Assembly: GCF_019977395.1 (NCBI RefSeq)
Contig: NZ_AP024660.1
Coordinates: 3,100,001-3,164,000 of the forward strand
Length of the DNA: 64,000 bases
Direction of reading: 5' to 3'
Origin: Arthrobacter sp. NicSoilC5
GTDB taxonomy: Bacteria > Actinomycetota > Actinomycetes > Actinomycetales > Micrococcaceae
Made by a program: the position numbers and the translations under genes. The notes below the pieces were generated by a model. The model searched no databases, had not been told where the DNA came from, and saw nothing but the letters and a program-made list of their open reading frames with translations. Below, piece by piece: positions 24,213 through 32,729 of this stretch. Position 1 is the first letter of the stretch; each line of letters begins with the position of its first letter.

Positions 24213-24248
24213 GCCCCAGGCCGCCTTGCAGCCCCAGGCCGCCTTGAG
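24213..24248. repeat. Short 18-bp tandem duplication
   Basis: GCCCCAGGCCGCCTTG occurs at 24213 and again at 24231, an 18-bp period, between the small membrane gene and the end of the UmuC-like gene. Confidence 0.6.
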
Positions 24249-24268
24249 CTCTTCAGGCGCCTGACCCC

Positions 24269-25567
24269 TCACGCCGCCTTGACCAAGGGCAGCTCGTCCC
24301 AGTGCGTCGTATAGCGGGGCGAGCGCATGTCACGTTTCATGGTCCAGTCCAGCCCGGACCTGATGCCCGCGTGCCCCAGCCCGATGGTGCCCCGCCCGAA
24401 GCGGCGGCTCACATCCTCAAGCAGCGGCCCGATGCCGCGTTCCTCATGCCGGTTCTCGAATGGCTCCAGGGGCGGCTGGTTCCCCGTGGGCCGCAGGTCG
24501 GTGAGCATCAGCCCCGCCTTGGCGTATTTGAGTCCGTCCCGGATGCTGGGCAGCAGCGCGTGCGCCGCCCTGGTGAGCAGCAGCGGATCCGCCGTGGGCA
24601 TGGGCAGCGCGACGCACACCGATGGGTACGCCTGCTCGTGGTCCCGGAAGGGGGACGTGGCAGCAAACGCCGTCAGGACCTTTGCCTGCAGCCCGTGCTT
24701 TGAGAGCCTGGCGCTCGCCTGCTGCCCGTAGATGCTGAGCACCTCCCGAAGTCCGGCGGCGGTGGTCACAGGGGTGGCGAAAGAGCGGGAAAAAATCAGC
24801 TGGTCGCGGCCGATGCGCTCTTCTTCCATCGGGATGCAGGGGGTGCCCCGCAGTTCCAGGACCGTGCGCATCAGCACCACCGAGAACTTATCCCTGATCA
24901 TTACCGGATCCGCCCGGACAAGGTCCTGGACAGTGACGATGCCCAGCACATTGAGGCGCTTTGTGAGCCGCCCGGCAATGCCCCAGATCTCATCGACAGG
25001 AAGCCGGGACATCAAACCCTCCCGCACGTCAGCCGGAACGGATTCCCACAGGCAGACTCCGCCAAAGGCGGGATTGTTCTTGGCCCATTTATTGCAGAGT
25101 TTCGCCAGGGTTTTAGTGGGGGCGATGCCAACGCACACGGGAACCCCCACGTGCCGCCGGACCGCCTCTTTCATCCTCCGGCCAAGGGACAGCAGCTCGT
25201 CCGGGGTGCCCTTGACGCCCAGGAATGCCTCGTCGATGCTGTAGACCTCCAGCCAGGCCGAGTACCTGCCCAGCAGTTCCATTACGCGGGAGCTGATGTC
25301 GCCGTACAGCTCATAGTTGCTGGATTTTGCCACCAGGCCCCACTCCTTGGCCCGCGGCGCGAGTTTGAACCACGGTTCGCCCGTGGCGATGCCCAGTGCC
25401 TTCGCTTCCGGGGAGCGGGTCACGGCGCAGCCGTCATTGTTGGAGAGCACCACCAGCGGCCGCCCTTCCAGGGAGGGGTCGAAGGCGCGCTCGGCGGAGG
25501 CGTAGAAGCAATTGACGTCCACGTGCGCGATCTGCGGCATCTGCCGCATGTGGACTGGCTTAGCCAT
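24269..25567 (-). CDS. umuC: Y-family DNA polymerase, UmuC subunit
   Basis: A 432-residue translesion polymerase subunit of the UmuC type. The catalytic acid clusters are Asp17 in HVDVNCFYASAE and Asp112-Glu113 in YSIDEAFL; the palm, fingers and little-finger regions follow, with a helix-hairpin-helix region in DEIWGIAGRL. The ATG at 25567 is 23 bp after the UmuD-like stop, so the pair forms one operon under the SOS box at 26036-26051. It would copy past DNA lesions after cleavage of its UmuD partner. Confidence 0.92.
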   Translation of the reverse strand: MAKPVHMRQMPQIAHVDVNCFYASAERAFDPSLEGRPLVVLSNNDGCAVTRSPEAKALGIATGEPWFKLAPRAKEWGLVAKSSNYELYGDISSRVMELLGRYSAWLEVYSIDEAFLGVKGTPDELLSLGRRMKEAVRRHVGVPVCVGIAPTKTLAKLCNKWAKNNPAFGGVCLWESVPADVREGLMSRLPVDEIWGIAGRLTKRLNVLGIVTVQDLVRADPVMIRDKFSVVLMRTVLELRGTPCIPMEEERIGRDQLIFSRSFATPVTTAAGLREVLSIYGQQASARLSKHGLQAKVLTAFAATSPFRDHEQAYPSVCVALPMPTADPLLLTRAAHALLPSIRDGLKYAKAGLMLTDLRPTGNQPPLEPFENRHEERGIGPLLEDVSRRFGRGTIGLGHAGIRSGLDWTMKRDMRSPRYTTHWDELPLVKAA

Positions 25568-25590
25568 GCTGATCCGCAGGCGCGGGCAGC

Positions 25591-26022
25591 TCAGACATGG
25601 TGCAGGCACCTGGTGGCAACGCCCCAGATGGTCAGCTCGGACAGTGCGGGCACGTGGATGTCCGGGTACTTGGGGTTCTCCGCCTGCAGCACCACGCCAG
25701 TGCGGGTGATGCGCAAGCGCTTGACCGTCAGTTCCCCGTCCAGGACGGCGATCACCACGGCCCCGTCCCTGGGCTCGAGGGCACGGTTGACGATCAGTTC
25801 GTCCCCGTCGCTGATGCCGGCACCCTCCATGGAATCCCCCGTCACCCGGACCACGAAGGTGCTGGTGATGTCCTTGATCAGGTGCGCGTTCAGGTCGATC
25901 CGGCCGTCGAAGTAGTCCTGTGCCGGCGACGGAAAGCCCGCCGCCACCGCGACCGGGGAAATCAGCACCGAGAACAACGAGGCGCCCGCGTCTATCACGC
26001 GGGGACCGACAATAACGCCCAC
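25591..26022 (-). CDS. umuD: UmuD-like S24-family autoprotease
   Basis: A 143-residue LexA/UmuD-type protein without a DNA-binding domain. The self-cleavage site region AAGFPSP is at residues 27-33 (A28-G29 expected, as in the Cys-Gly site of E. coli UmuD). The catalytic Ser64 is in GDSMEGAGI and Lys101 in VKRLRI. The start is GTG at 26022, preceded by an AAAGGTG site. An SOS box lies 14-29 bp upstream, so expression should be LexA-controlled and damage-induced. Confidence 0.92.
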   Translation of the reverse strand: MGVIVGPRVIDAGASLFSVLISPVAVAAGFPSPAQDYFDGRIDLNAHLIKDITSTFVVRVTGDSMEGAGISDGDELIVNRALEPRDGAVVIAVLDGELTVKRLRITRTGVVLQAENPKYPDIHVPALSELTIWGVATRCLHHV

Positions 26023-26035
26023 AACACACCTTTAT

Positions 26036-26051
26036 TCGAAAATATGTTCGA
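26036..26051. promoter_or_regulatory. SOS box (LexA site) of umuDC
   Basis: TCGAAAATATGTTCGA matches the actinobacterial LexA consensus TCGAAC-N4-GTTCGA at 11 of 12 defined positions (A for C at the sixth base). It lies 14 bp upstream of the umuD start. Confidence 0.85.
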
Positions 26052-26139
26052 TAGTTTCAGTGTAGCCCCGAGGGCTGACAACGGGCAGTCCCGCTCGGGG
26101 GGACTAGAATCAGGCCACTGTCTGCTCTGGGGGGAAACG

Positions 26140-26985
26140 ATGCGGTTGGTACGGCTTTGGTGGATTGCGGCGGCGATGACGCCGGGACTGGCGGGGTGCG
26201 CGTACAGCGAGGTACCCGAGGGGCAGGCTCCAGTGCCGCCGCCCCCGGCCACCGCTGCCGCCCAGCCCGGCGCCGATCCGCGTGCTTCCGGGGTGGAAGA
26301 CATGCGCCAGTGGTCCCAAGAGCAACTGCAGCCCAGGTTGCCCGGCGAGTTCGCCGGTTCCACCAGCTCGAACACCACGGTCAGCTTCGGATTCACTGGC
26401 GCGGAACCGGGTGGCTATGAGGTGCATTTCACCTGCGAGGGTCCGGTGACGGCAGAGGTTTCGCTTGCCAGCCAGGCCGGCGCCGAAGTCCTTCCCCCGC
26501 TGCAGGTCCCCTGTGACGGGAACATCTTCAAAACGCAGGTGGCGCTCGCCGTCCGGGGAGTGGACTTCGTCATGACTCCGGAAGGCGGAGCAGAGGGCCG
26601 TTACGCCTTCCGGCTGGTGCCGGCCTCCGCGAAGCCTCCCACCACGGTGCTGCCGGGAACGGATGGGCTGAAGGCCGTGGTCCGCTCCAGTCAGACGTCC
26701 GCAACGGGACCCGAGGTGGAGCTCAAGGGCCACATGGACAGGGACGGGGCCGGATGCGTCATCCTGCAGGCTGCCGACGGGAACGATTACACCCTGATCT
26801 TCCCCGAAGGAACCAGTTTCGACGCTGAAACGCTGGTAATGCCCGGCGGCCAGCGTCTTGCCGCCGGCGCCCCGGTAGTCCTCAAGGGCACCAGCGCCCC
26901 GGCCGATGAAAGCCTAAGCATGTGCCTGAACTACGCCCGGCTCCTGTCCGTGGAATCGGCGCACGGGAGCCAACCGCCCACGTAG
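26140..26985 (+). CDS. Hypothetical lipoprotein
   Basis: A 281-residue protein with a short signal peptide and lipobox LAGC (Cys20), then a Pro/Ala-rich linker and a beta-rich body with no family I recognise. A segment near residues 95-110 (GGYEVHFTCEGP) and later paired Cys suggest a small extracellular fold. GGGGGG precedes the ATG. Its TAG stop is part of the -10 box of the next gene. Function unknown. Confidence 0.72.
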   Translation: MRLVRLWWIAAAMTPGLAGCAYSEVPEGQAPVPPPPATAAAQPGADPRASGVEDMRQWSQEQLQPRLPGEFAGSTSSNTTVSFGFTGAEPGGYEVHFTCEGPVTAEVSLASQAGAEVLPPLQVPCDGNIFKTQVALAVRGVDFVMTPEGGAEGRYAFRLVPASAKPPTTVLPGTDGLKAVVRSSQTSATGPEVELKGHMDRDGAGCVILQAADGNDYTLIFPEGTSFDAETLVMPGGQRLAAGAPVVLKGTSAPADESLSMCLNYARLLSVESAHGSQPPT

Positions 26986-26988
26986 ACT
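26983..26988 (+). promoter_or_regulatory. -10 box overlapping an upstream stop codon
   Basis: TAGACT, exactly 6 nt before the ATG of the HAD gene, begins with the TAG stop of the lipoprotein gene. This supports a leaderless transcript for the HAD gene starting at its ATG. Confidence 0.6.
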
Positions 26989-26994
26989 TGCAGG

Positions 26995-27813
26995 ATGCGG
27001 TTGGTAGCAAGCGATATTGACGGAACGATCCTCGGACACGACGGAAAAATCAGTGACCGCACCATCCGTGCCTTCCACGCCTGCCGGGATGCCGGCGTCG
27101 AACTGGTGTTTGTGACCGGACGCCCGCCCCGCTGGCTGCACCCCCTGGAGGAACAGCTGGGCCACACCGGCCGGGTGATCTGCTCCAATGGTGCCGTCGT
27201 GTGGGACCTTGAAGCGGACCGCCTGGTCTCCGCCCGCACACTGGCCATCGAGACCGTCCTGGAAGCCCGCCGCATCATCAAGGGGCTCCGCCCGGCTGCG
27301 CTGTTCGCCGCGGAAACGCTCACCGGATTCCACCTGGAACCGGGCTTCATCGAAAACGACTCCAGCGAACTTCTCGCCGAATTCACCCCGGCGCCGCTGA
27401 AGCAAACCCTCACGGACGATGACTCCGTGGTCAAGTTCCTCGCCATCGTCCGCGACGGCACCCCGGACGATTTCCTCGCCGAGGTGGCGCCCGCCGTCGA
27501 ACATCTGGCCGCCACCACCCACTCCTCCCCGGGCGTTGCGATGCTGGAACTGTCGCTGCCCGGCGTGAACAAGGCCGTCACGCTTGCAGAATACGCAGGC
27601 GCACTGGGCATCGACGCCGCAGACGTGGTGGCCTTCGGTGACATGCCCAACGACATCGAGATGCTCCGCTGGGCCGGTCATGGGTACGCGATGGCCAGCG
27701 GCCATCCGGAAGCCATTCGCGCGGCCGGGCAGCAGGCGCCGCATTTTGACGACGACGGCGTGGCCCAGGTTTTGGAGGCCCGGCTCGCTGCCTTGGGCGT
27801 CCAGTTTTCCTGA
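26995..27813 (+). CDS. HAD-superfamily phosphatase (Cof-type)
   Basis: A 272-residue Cof/IIB-type HAD hydrolase. The nucleophile motif DIDGTIL is at residues 7-13, motif II is VFVTGRP, the Lys is in GVNKAVTLAEY and motif IV is VAFGDMPNDIEML. Such enzymes dephosphorylate sugar phosphates or cofactors; the substrate is not predictable. The start follows a TAGACT box by 6 nt, so the message is probably leaderless. Confidence 0.9.
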   Translation: MRLVASDIDGTILGHDGKISDRTIRAFHACRDAGVELVFVTGRPPRWLHPLEEQLGHTGRVICSNGAVVWDLEADRLVSARTLAIETVLEARRIIKGLRPAALFAAETLTGFHLEPGFIENDSSELLAEFTPAPLKQTLTDDDSVVKFLAIVRDGTPDDFLAEVAPAVEHLAATTHSSPGVAMLELSLPGVNKAVTLAEYAGALGIDAADVVAFGDMPNDIEMLRWAGHGYAMASGHPEAIRAAGQQAPHFDDDGVAQVLEARLAALGVQFS

Positions 27814-27938
27814 CGCCCGGGCTGTCCCGGACCCGGCACCCCCATTTTCACAGCTTGCGCTCACCTGGCGTTTACCTTCCCTGCGTAGCGTGAAGCGTGG
27901 AGAGCAGGCACCCTCCCGCCGGCTCGAAGGGGGCAACG

Positions 27939-28202
27939 ATGGCACGAAACGTCAGGCAGCACGCGGCCGATGCGCCGCAGCGCAAAGCAACGCCCGCTCC
28001 GCACTGGAAACAGTTGCGCCAGGGTGACCGGGTCCGGGTCCTGTTCGCGCCCGGATTCGAGGCAGGCGGCGTGGTGGACACCGTCACGGCGGACCACACC
28101 GCGGTATGGGTCCACCTGGACGCCGGCCGTGGGCGGACCCTGCTGCACTGCGGCGACGGCGTGGACATCCTTCCCTGCGGAGAGACCGCCTGCCTGGATT
28201 GA
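27939..28202 (+). CDS. Small hypothetical protein, SH3-like beta fold likely
   Basis: An 87-residue protein with a basic N-terminus and a C-terminal beta-rich part (QLRQGDRVRVLF ... HLDAGRGRTLLH) that resembles a small SH3/KOW-type barrel. The ATG at 27939 follows GAAGGGGGC. A GTG at 27897 sits 5 nt after a TAGCGT box and would add 14 residues as a leaderless start; I cannot decide. No known family. Confidence 0.6.
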   Translation: MARNVRQHAADAPQRKATPAPHWKQLRQGDRVRVLFAPGFEAGGVVDTVTADHTAVWVHLDAGRGRTLLHCGDGVDILPCGETACLD

Positions 28203-28242
28203 CGGTGGGTTTCACTCATGGTGGGGGCGGTAGGCTCGCAGT

Positions 28243-29082
28243 GTGAGCCTGCCTTTCTTTGAGCACCCTGACGACGCCGGGCGGCAGCTTCCCATCGCCA
28301 TGGCGCACCGCGGATTTTCGGCTGAGGGCCTGGAAAACTCCATGGCCGCGTTCCGCGCCGGCGTCGACCTCGGCTTCCGCTACCTTGAAACGGATGTGCA
28401 CACGACGGCGGACGGCGTGCTGCTGCTCTTCCATGACGAAACCCTGGACCGGGTCACGGACGGCAGGGGCCGGGTGGCGGAACTTCCGGCCGCGGACGTG
28501 GCCAGGGCGCGGATCAACGGCCGCGAGCCCATCCCCACGTTCGACGAACTGGTCACCCAGCTTCCCGAAGCGCGGCTGAACCTCGACGTCAAGGACTGGG
28601 GCTCGGTCCGCAGCACCGCTGCCGCGATCGAGCGGCACCAGGTGCACCACCGCGTTCTGGTGACCAGCTTTTCGGACCGCCGGCGGCGCGCGGTGCTGAA
28701 ACTGCTCAGCCAGCCTGTGGCTTCGTCCGCTGGAGTGGCCTCGAGCGCCCTCTTCACCTTGCTGGGGCCTGCGCTTCCACGTCCGGCGTTCCGGTGGCTC
28801 ATGCGCCGGGTGCTCCGGGACGTGCATGCTCTGCAAGTGCCCGTCCGCTATGGGCGGGTGCCTGTAGTCACCACCGGTTTCATCCGGCGGGCGCATGACC
28901 TGGACCTGGTGGTTCATGTGTGGACCATCAACGATGCCGGCGAGATGCACCGGCTCCTCCAGCTGGGGGTGGACGGCATCGTCACCGACCGGGCGGACCT
29001 GCTCCGCGACGTGCTGCGCGCCCGAGGCCAGTGGCCGGAGAAGCCCGGGCAGGCTAACCGGGCGCCCGGCCCGGCTGCCTAG
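28243..29082 (+). CDS. Glycerophosphodiester phosphodiesterase
   Basis: A 279-residue GDPD TIM-barrel enzyme that should split glycerophosphodiesters into glycerol 3-phosphate and an alcohol. MAHRGFSAEGLENSM (about 19-33) holds the first catalytic His and Glu, LETDVHTTADGVLLLFHDETLDR the metal ligands and second His, and VHVWTIND and GVDGIVTDRAD the C-terminal signatures. There is no signal peptide. The GTG is 6 nt from a TAGGCT box (leaderless). Its stop codon lies in the first unit of a 26-bp tandem repeat. Confidence 0.93.
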   Translation: MSLPFFEHPDDAGRQLPIAMAHRGFSAEGLENSMAAFRAGVDLGFRYLETDVHTTADGVLLLFHDETLDRVTDGRGRVAELPAADVARARINGREPIPTFDELVTQLPEARLNLDVKDWGSVRSTAAAIERHQVHHRVLVTSFSDRRRRAVLKLLSQPVASSAGVASSALFTLLGPALPRPAFRWLMRRVLRDVHALQVPVRYGRVPVVTTGFIRRAHDLDLVVHVWTINDAGEMHRLLQLGVDGIVTDRADLLRDVLRARGQWPEKPGQANRAPGPAA

Positions 29083-29150
29083 CCTCTGGCCTGCTCCCGG
29101 CTGCCTAGCCCCCGGCCTGTTCCCGGGCGCCTAGCCCTGGTCTGTTGCGG
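29077..29150. repeat. 26-bp tandem repeat across convergent gene ends
   Basis: Nearly three units with a 26-bp period start at 29077, 29103 and 29129, each opening with GCCTAGCC. The first unit contains the TAG stop of the phosphodiesterase on the plus strand; the third contains the TAG stop of the minus-strand gene at 29131. Confidence 0.75.
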
Positions 29151-29490
29151 TGGGCGCCGTGGCGTCCCCGGCCAGGCCGGCGTCGTCCGTTGTGCCGTTC
29201 TGCTCCCGCTCGCCGTGCGCCCTGCTGTTGTGCGCCTTGTCGTTGTCGGCGTCGCCGCCCAGCGGGCTGTTGGAGACCGGCCCAGGGGCGGCCCCGGTTT
29301 TGAGGCCGGGCGCCTTCTGCTTCTCCGCCTCAATCGCGTTTGAGCCTTCGCTCAGGGACGAGTGGACCTCCACGTCGTCGTTGGGATCTGCCGGGTCCGG
29401 CACGTCCGTTTTCTCCGTCGGCTTGGATGTCCCGGCCAGGTCCTCCATGGCGTTTTTTGCTGCCTTGCCAATGCTGTCGCCGATACCCAT
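29131..29490 (-). CDS. Small hydrophilic stress-type protein
   Basis: A 119-residue, acidic, low-complexity protein. Only the N-terminus ([20 protein letters not shown]) looks amphipathic and helical, similar to the start of CsbD-like and other small stress proteins; the rest is rich in Asp, Asn, Lys and Ala and is probably disordered. AAGGAG precedes the ATG by 7 nt. No defined family. Confidence 0.7.
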   Translation of the reverse strand: MGIGDSIGKAAKNAMEDLAGTSKPTEKTDVPDPADPNDDVEVHSSLSEGSNAIEAEKQKAPGLKTGAAPGPVSNSPLGGDADNDKAHNSRAHGEREQNGTTDDAGLAGDATAPTATDQG

Positions 29491-29558
29491 GTGACTGCTC
29501 CTTCCGGCGTTGCGTGCCGGCCGCCCCAGCGGCGTGCCGGCCCTACTCCTCCAGAATT

Positions 29559-29580
29559 ATCAGCATGCTTACAATTAGTC
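29559..29580 (+). promoter_or_regulatory. AT-rich element shared with two other stress-type loci
   Basis: A TTACAATTAG core within an AT-rich island, 46 bp before the DUF6480-like gene. Similar TTACT-A-TTA cores follow GATAAG at 35468-35492 and 39502-39524. Probably a promoter or regulator site; its identity is unknown. Confidence 0.4.
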
Positions 29581-29625
29581 CAGTGCTGGGGAACCGAACC
29601 GCAGCCGGAGAGGAAAGGAAAGGCT

Positions 29626-29862
29626 ATGAGCACTTACCATCCGGAAAATGACCCCGCGAACCCCGACCGCCCGGGTAAGGAAGAGGTGGGCGCCGCCCAG
29701 CCCCGTCCGGCGGAGCAGCGCAGCCGGGAGGCGGCCGGCTCGCCGAACCCGGATCCGCTGGAAGGCAATGTCACCGGCCTGGAACCGGGCGGGGGAGTCC
29801 CGCCGGGAGAGACGCCGCCGGCGGAGGGCCAGATGAGCAGGGACCAGGGCCACTCCGAATAG
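29626..29862 (+). CDS. DUF6480-like small protein
   Basis: A 78-residue, Pro/Glu/Gly-rich protein. The NPDP motif followed by [19 protein letters not shown] matches small actinobacterial proteins annotated as DUF6480. It is predicted to be largely unstructured. AAAGG precedes the ATG. The AT-rich element at 29559-29580 is upstream and a strong hairpin follows. Function unknown, presumably stress related. Confidence 0.75.
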   Translation: MSTYHPENDPANPDRPGKEEVGAAQPRPAEQRSREAAGSPNPDPLEGNVTGLEPGGGVPPGETPPAEGQMSRDQGHSE

Positions 29863-29874
29863 GGCCCGGACGTG

Positions 29875-29909
29875 CAGCGGGGCGGCGCATGCTGCCCGCC
29901 GCCCCGCTG
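29875..29909. terminator. Bidirectional hairpin between convergent genes
   Basis: CAGCGGGGCGGCG (29875-29887) pairs perfectly with 29897-29909 around a 9-nt loop. It separates the DUF6480-like gene from the end of the EAL-domain gene. No T tract, as is common for actinobacterial terminators. Confidence 0.65.
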
Positions 29910-29923
29910 ACTGCGTCAGGTTC

Positions 29924-30988
29924 TCAGGACGACTCTGTTCCCCGGGTGGTGGCGCGAGGTTCCCCCGGCCCGGCCAGGTGGCGCTCCAGGCCGTCCATGT
30001 CGAGGCGCGTGTTCCAGCTGGCCCAGTCCTTGGGCCGCACCGACGGCCGGCCCAGCAGGTAGCCCTGGCCGGCGCTGATGCCCAGTTCCGTGAGGACCTT
30101 GAGTTCGCCCACCGTTTCGATGCCCTCGGCCACCAGGGTGATGCCAACCTGGTCGGTGAAGTCCACCAGGCATGCAGCCAGCGCACGCTGGAGGCCGTCC
30201 TTGTCGACGTCGCCGATCACGTTGCGGCCCACCTTGAGGAAGTCGGGCCTCAGGTGGACCATGCGGCTCAGCGCGCCGGCGCCGGTGTGGGTGTCGTCGA
30301 CGGCAATGCGCAGGCCCTTTTCCCGCAGCGGATTGATCGCGGAAAGGAATTGCAGGTATTCCTCTTCGGGAATGTCCTGGGTCAATTCGAGCACCACCCG
30401 GTGGATGGGCAATTCAATGTGGTCGAAGAGCTCCGGCAGCCGCGGGTCCAGGCAGGACGTGGGGGAAATGTTGAGGGACACGTACAGGTCCTCGGGCAGG
30501 TCCTTCGCGGCCGCTGCCGCCGATCCCAGCGCGGAGAACTCGAGGTTGGCGCCCAGGCCCACCGCGGCGGCCTCGGCAAACCACAGCTCCGCGGCTGCGC
30601 CGTCGTCGCTGACGAACCGGGACAGCGCCTCTGCGCCCACCACGGTTCTTCCTTCCAGCCCGTAGATGGGCTGGAACGCGGTCATCAGCATCTGGTTCTC
30701 AAGCAGGGTGCTGATCCGGGACGCGCTGCGGATGGCATCCAGCTGCTCCGCAAACTGCGGCGGGAGCGCGGGCGGCGTGAGCCGCATATCCTTCGCGGCT
30801 TCCAATGTGTCCGTCATGGTGGCGTCGCTGCGCCGGGTCTCGAGGAGATACTCCAGCAGGGCCCGTTCCGGCACGCCGGGATTCTCATCGAGGCTGTTGC
30901 TCAGCCGCTGCCGCACAGCGGTTCCCGCAGGATCCGTATCCGCCAGCACGGCGGCGATAATTCCCCATGCCTGTACCCGAACCGACAT
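29924..30988 (-). CDS. EAL-domain cyclic-di-GMP phosphodiesterase
   Basis: A 354-residue cytoplasmic protein with an N-terminal helical part (about 1-95) and an EAL domain (about 100-335). The catalytic set is visible: EALSRF, NISP, ELTQ, VDD, Lys in DFLKVGRNV, AEGIE and Gln in GQGYLLGRP. Loop 6, normally DDFGTG, reads DDTHTG, which may lower activity or metal affinity. The ATG at 30988 follows GGGGGC. It lies downstream of a GGDEF-EAL protein and a histidine kinase on the same strand, 170 bp away, with probably its own promoter. Confidence 0.88.
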   Translation of the reverse strand: MSVRVQAWGIIAAVLADTDPAGTAVRQRLSNSLDENPGVPERALLEYLLETRRSDATMTDTLEAAKDMRLTPPALPPQFAEQLDAIRSASRISTLLENQMLMTAFQPIYGLEGRTVVGAEALSRFVSDDGAAAELWFAEAAAVGLGANLEFSALGSAAAAAKDLPEDLYVSLNISPTSCLDPRLPELFDHIELPIHRVVLELTQDIPEEEYLQFLSAINPLREKGLRIAVDDTHTGAGALSRMVHLRPDFLKVGRNVIGDVDKDGLQRALAACLVDFTDQVGITLVAEGIETVGELKVLTELGISAGQGYLLGRPSVRPKDWASWNTRLDMDGLERHLAGPGEPRATTRGTESS

Positions 30989-31158
30989 TAGCAACGCCCC
31001 CAGTTGACGAAGTAATGACCCGATGGCCCCATAATGTTCAAATTTCCAAACGCCTTATAAAAGAACGGTGCTGCCAACCTGATTTCAGAGGCGGCGAAAA
31101 ACCAGACACCGCACGCTGATCGTATAACGGCGGCCACGAAAGTGCAGTAGTTTTTGCG

Positions 31159-32709
31159 TTACTGGTTAGCGCTTTCCTGCTGGTCAGCCAGCAGTTCCGG
31201 AATCTGGTCGGGGGGAACAGGCCGGCTGAAGTAGTAGCCCTGGGCGCTGCGGCAACCCAGGCCGCGGAGGATTTCTGCCTGCTCCGCCGTTTCGACGCCC
31301 TCCCACACCGCTTCCAGCCCGCACGCCCGCACCAGCTGCAGGACTGCCGCCACCAGCGCGGGCTGGCTGGGGTCGCTCTCCAGCCCGGTGATCAGTGACC
31401 GGTCCACTTTGACCCGGTCCACCGGCAGCCGGCGAAGGTAGCTGATGGACGAGTAGCCGGTCCCGAAGTCGTCGATTTCGATGCCCACGCCCAGGCCGCG
31501 GAGCCCGCCCAGCGAATACCGGTCCAGCTCATTGCCTTTGACGATCGCCACTTCCGTCAACTCCAGCACAACCTGTTCAGGCCTGACGCCGGTCTCCTTC
31601 AGGGTGTTGCGCACGTCCTCGATGAACTGCAGGCTCTGCAGGTCCGTGGCGGAGATGTTGATGCGCACAGAGAACCGGCTGTCCACCAGGGCAGCATCAA
31701 TCCAGGCCCGCAGCTGCTTCACGGCAGTCCTGAGGACCCACTGTCCAAGTTCGGAGATCAGGCCCGCCTCTTCGGCAAGGGGAATGAACTCGTCAGGCAT
31801 GATGAAGCCGCGGGTGGGGTGGTTCCACCGGACCAGTGCCTCTACGCCTTCGATCCGACCGGTGCCAAGCTCCACCACCGGCTGGTAGTACAGGGTCAGT
31901 GCATCGTCCTTGATGGCGGCCCGCAGGTCATCCACCAGCTGGCTGCGGAGGCGGCGCACCAGCAGCAGGGCGGGCTCGAACCGGTGCAGCTTGTTCTGCC
32001 CTTCGGCCTTGGAGGCGTACATGGCGACGTCGGCCTCCATCAGCATGTCCTCAGGGCTTTGGCCCCCGCTGCCCACGCTGAGCCCGATGCTGGCACCACA
32101 GCGCACGCTGCGGCCGGGAAGCTCGATGGGGTCGTTGAGGGAGGCCAGGATGCGGTGCGCCACGATCGCCGCCTGGTCCGCCGATGCGGAGGGCATGACG
32201 ATGGCGAATTCATCGCCGCCCAGGCGGGCTACGACGTCGGAGGCGCGCACCGCGGTCCGGAGCCTTTCACCCACGGTCACCAGGACCTGGTCCCCGGCCG
32301 TGTGCCCCAGGCTGTCGTTGATGGATTTGAACGCGTCCAGGTCCATCAACAGGATGGCCGGCCCCTCTTCGGATCCCCCGCCGTCCACCGCGGCACGGGC
32401 TTCCAGCGCGGAGCGAAGGGCTTCGAGCAGCGCCGACCGGTTGGCCAGCCCGGTCAGCGGGTCCTGCATGGCCATCTTCTGCATCTCAAGGTGGGCCTCG
32501 TGAAGGAGCTGGGTCCGGACCTGCACCCGCTGCTCGAGTTCCTCGTAGATGACCTGCAGGTCTTCGGCCAGCAGATTGGTGCCCATAATGATCGCATCGA
32601 GCTCGTCCCGGGCCGGGGAGACCTCTATCCGGGACGTGAGGTCGCCGGAGGCAAGCCGGACAATGCCTTCCAGGAGCTGGGAGAGCCGGGGATCGTCGTT
32701 GGCAAACAT
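31159..32709 (-). CDS. GGDEF-EAL bifunctional cyclic-di-GMP protein
   Basis: A 516-residue protein. Residues 1-80 form a HAMP-like region and coiled coil (LEGIVRLASGDLTSRIEV ... ELEQRVQVRTQLL), followed by a diguanylate cyclase domain with intact GGDEF (LGGDEFAIV, about 160) and an EAL phosphodiesterase domain with EALVRW, NIS, ELTE, DDFGTGYS and the Gln of AQGYYFSRP. The usual AEGVE is WEGVE. No membrane segment is seen. AAGGAGG precedes the ATG. It starts 20 bp after the kinase gene and is likely in its operon, so the kinase output may be cyclic-di-GMP turnover. Confidence 0.92.
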   Translation of the reverse strand: MFANDDPRLSQLLEGIVRLASGDLTSRIEVSPARDELDAIIMGTNLLAEDLQVIYEELEQRVQVRTQLLHEAHLEMQKMAMQDPLTGLANRSALLEALRSALEARAAVDGGGSEEGPAILLMDLDAFKSINDSLGHTAGDQVLVTVGERLRTAVRASDVVARLGGDEFAIVMPSASADQAAIVAHRILASLNDPIELPGRSVRCGASIGLSVGSGGQSPEDMLMEADVAMYASKAEGQNKLHRFEPALLLVRRLRSQLVDDLRAAIKDDALTLYYQPVVELGTGRIEGVEALVRWNHPTRGFIMPDEFIPLAEEAGLISELGQWVLRTAVKQLRAWIDAALVDSRFSVRINISATDLQSLQFIEDVRNTLKETGVRPEQVVLELTEVAIVKGNELDRYSLGGLRGLGVGIEIDDFGTGYSSISYLRRLPVDRVKVDRSLITGLESDPSQPALVAAVLQLVRACGLEAVWEGVETAEQAEILRGLGCRSAQGYYFSRPVPPDQIPELLADQQESANQ

Positions 32710-32729
32710 GGCCAGTCCTCCTTCGGCGC

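Noticed and set aside
25568..26029. A fused UmuC with about 150 extra N-terminal residues
   Set aside because: The extra part is the out-of-frame shadow of the umuD gene; the Y-family polymerase begins at the ATG at 25567.
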